This document shows, in pieces, positions 46,939 to 47,000 of a stretch of 47,000 nucleotides of DNA. The DNA is from Apophysomyces variabilis (Eukaryota; Mucoromycota; Mucoromycetes; Mucorales; Mucoraceae), in the NCBI GenBank assembly GCA_002749535.1, contig MZZL01000405.1:1117346-1164345 (forward strand). Reading direction: 5' to 3'. Positions within the stretch are counted from its first letter, which is position 1, and every line of letters starts with the position of its first letter. The notes beneath the pieces were generated by a model. It saw only the letters and a program-made list of their open reading frames with translations. It was not told the DNA's origin and made no database searches. The translations under genes were made by a program, and so were the position numbers.

Positions 46939-47000
46939 GTAAAAAAAAAAAAAAAAAAGGAATTCAGAAAAGGGGGGGCCGAAGGAAAGATGCCTTCGTA

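Overview
This window looks like nuclear DNA of an early-diverging filamentous fungus, most likely Mucoromycota. The genes are intron-rich, with mostly 40-130 nt GT-AG introns whose exon phases I could join by hand. Lysine is made by the fungal aminoadipate route (saccharopine dehydrogenase). There is a fungal-type ankyrin-DIL protein and an Ecl1-like zinc-finger protein. A class C (GABA-B/glutamate-like) receptor gene, uncommon in Dikarya, and decayed Tc1/IS630 and reverse-transcriptase relics also fit. Nothing suggests bacterial DNA; I found no operon, CRISPR array, rRNA or tRNA.

Layout. Positions 1-3430 are a repeat island. It holds a 562-bp near-perfect inverted repeat, an element with ~315-bp terminal inverted repeats beginning CACTGYGCTC, a 122-bp tandem duplication at its left end, an array of ~67-bp AT-rich units and a GGCCC-rich block. 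A decayed reverse-transcriptase tail follows (3442-3822). Then come minus-strand genes: a SET-domain methyltransferase, ribokinase (7 exons), a small secreted protein with a probable one-base frameshift, a decayed DDE transposase (plus strand), a quinone oxidoreductase and ribosomal stalk protein P0. Two large plus-strand genes occupy 16.5-24.8 kb: an ankyrin-DIL protein (921 aa) and a 15-exon class C receptor (988 aa). Between 26.8 and 33.3 kb four minus-strand genes follow: Ecl1-like, RbAp46/48-type WD40 protein, LYS1 and RAD1. From 33.9 kb to the end the plus strand carries NOB1, DOP1 (22 exons, 2005 aa) and the 5' part of an LMBR1/LMBD1-type membrane protein.

Assembly caution. The 1311 bp before a single N (36370) are repeated, apparently identically, after it. 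This duplicates the NOB1 3' end and DOP1 exon 1. It is most simply two overlapping contig ends placed side by side rather than a biological duplication.

Functional themes. The genes are mostly conserved housekeeping loci: translation and ribosome maturation (RPP0, NOB1), chromatin and checkpoint (RbAp48-like, RAD1), endosome/Golgi traffic (DOP1, LMBD1-like), and metabolism (LYS1, ribokinase, quinone reductase). I see no compact new defence-like or biosynthetic system. The items most worth a second look are the class C receptor with a GC-AG intron and a possible PH-like tail, the nested inverted-repeat island, and the frameshifted secreted gene. All gene models were derived by eye from splice motifs, phase and remembered family sequence; no database search was run.
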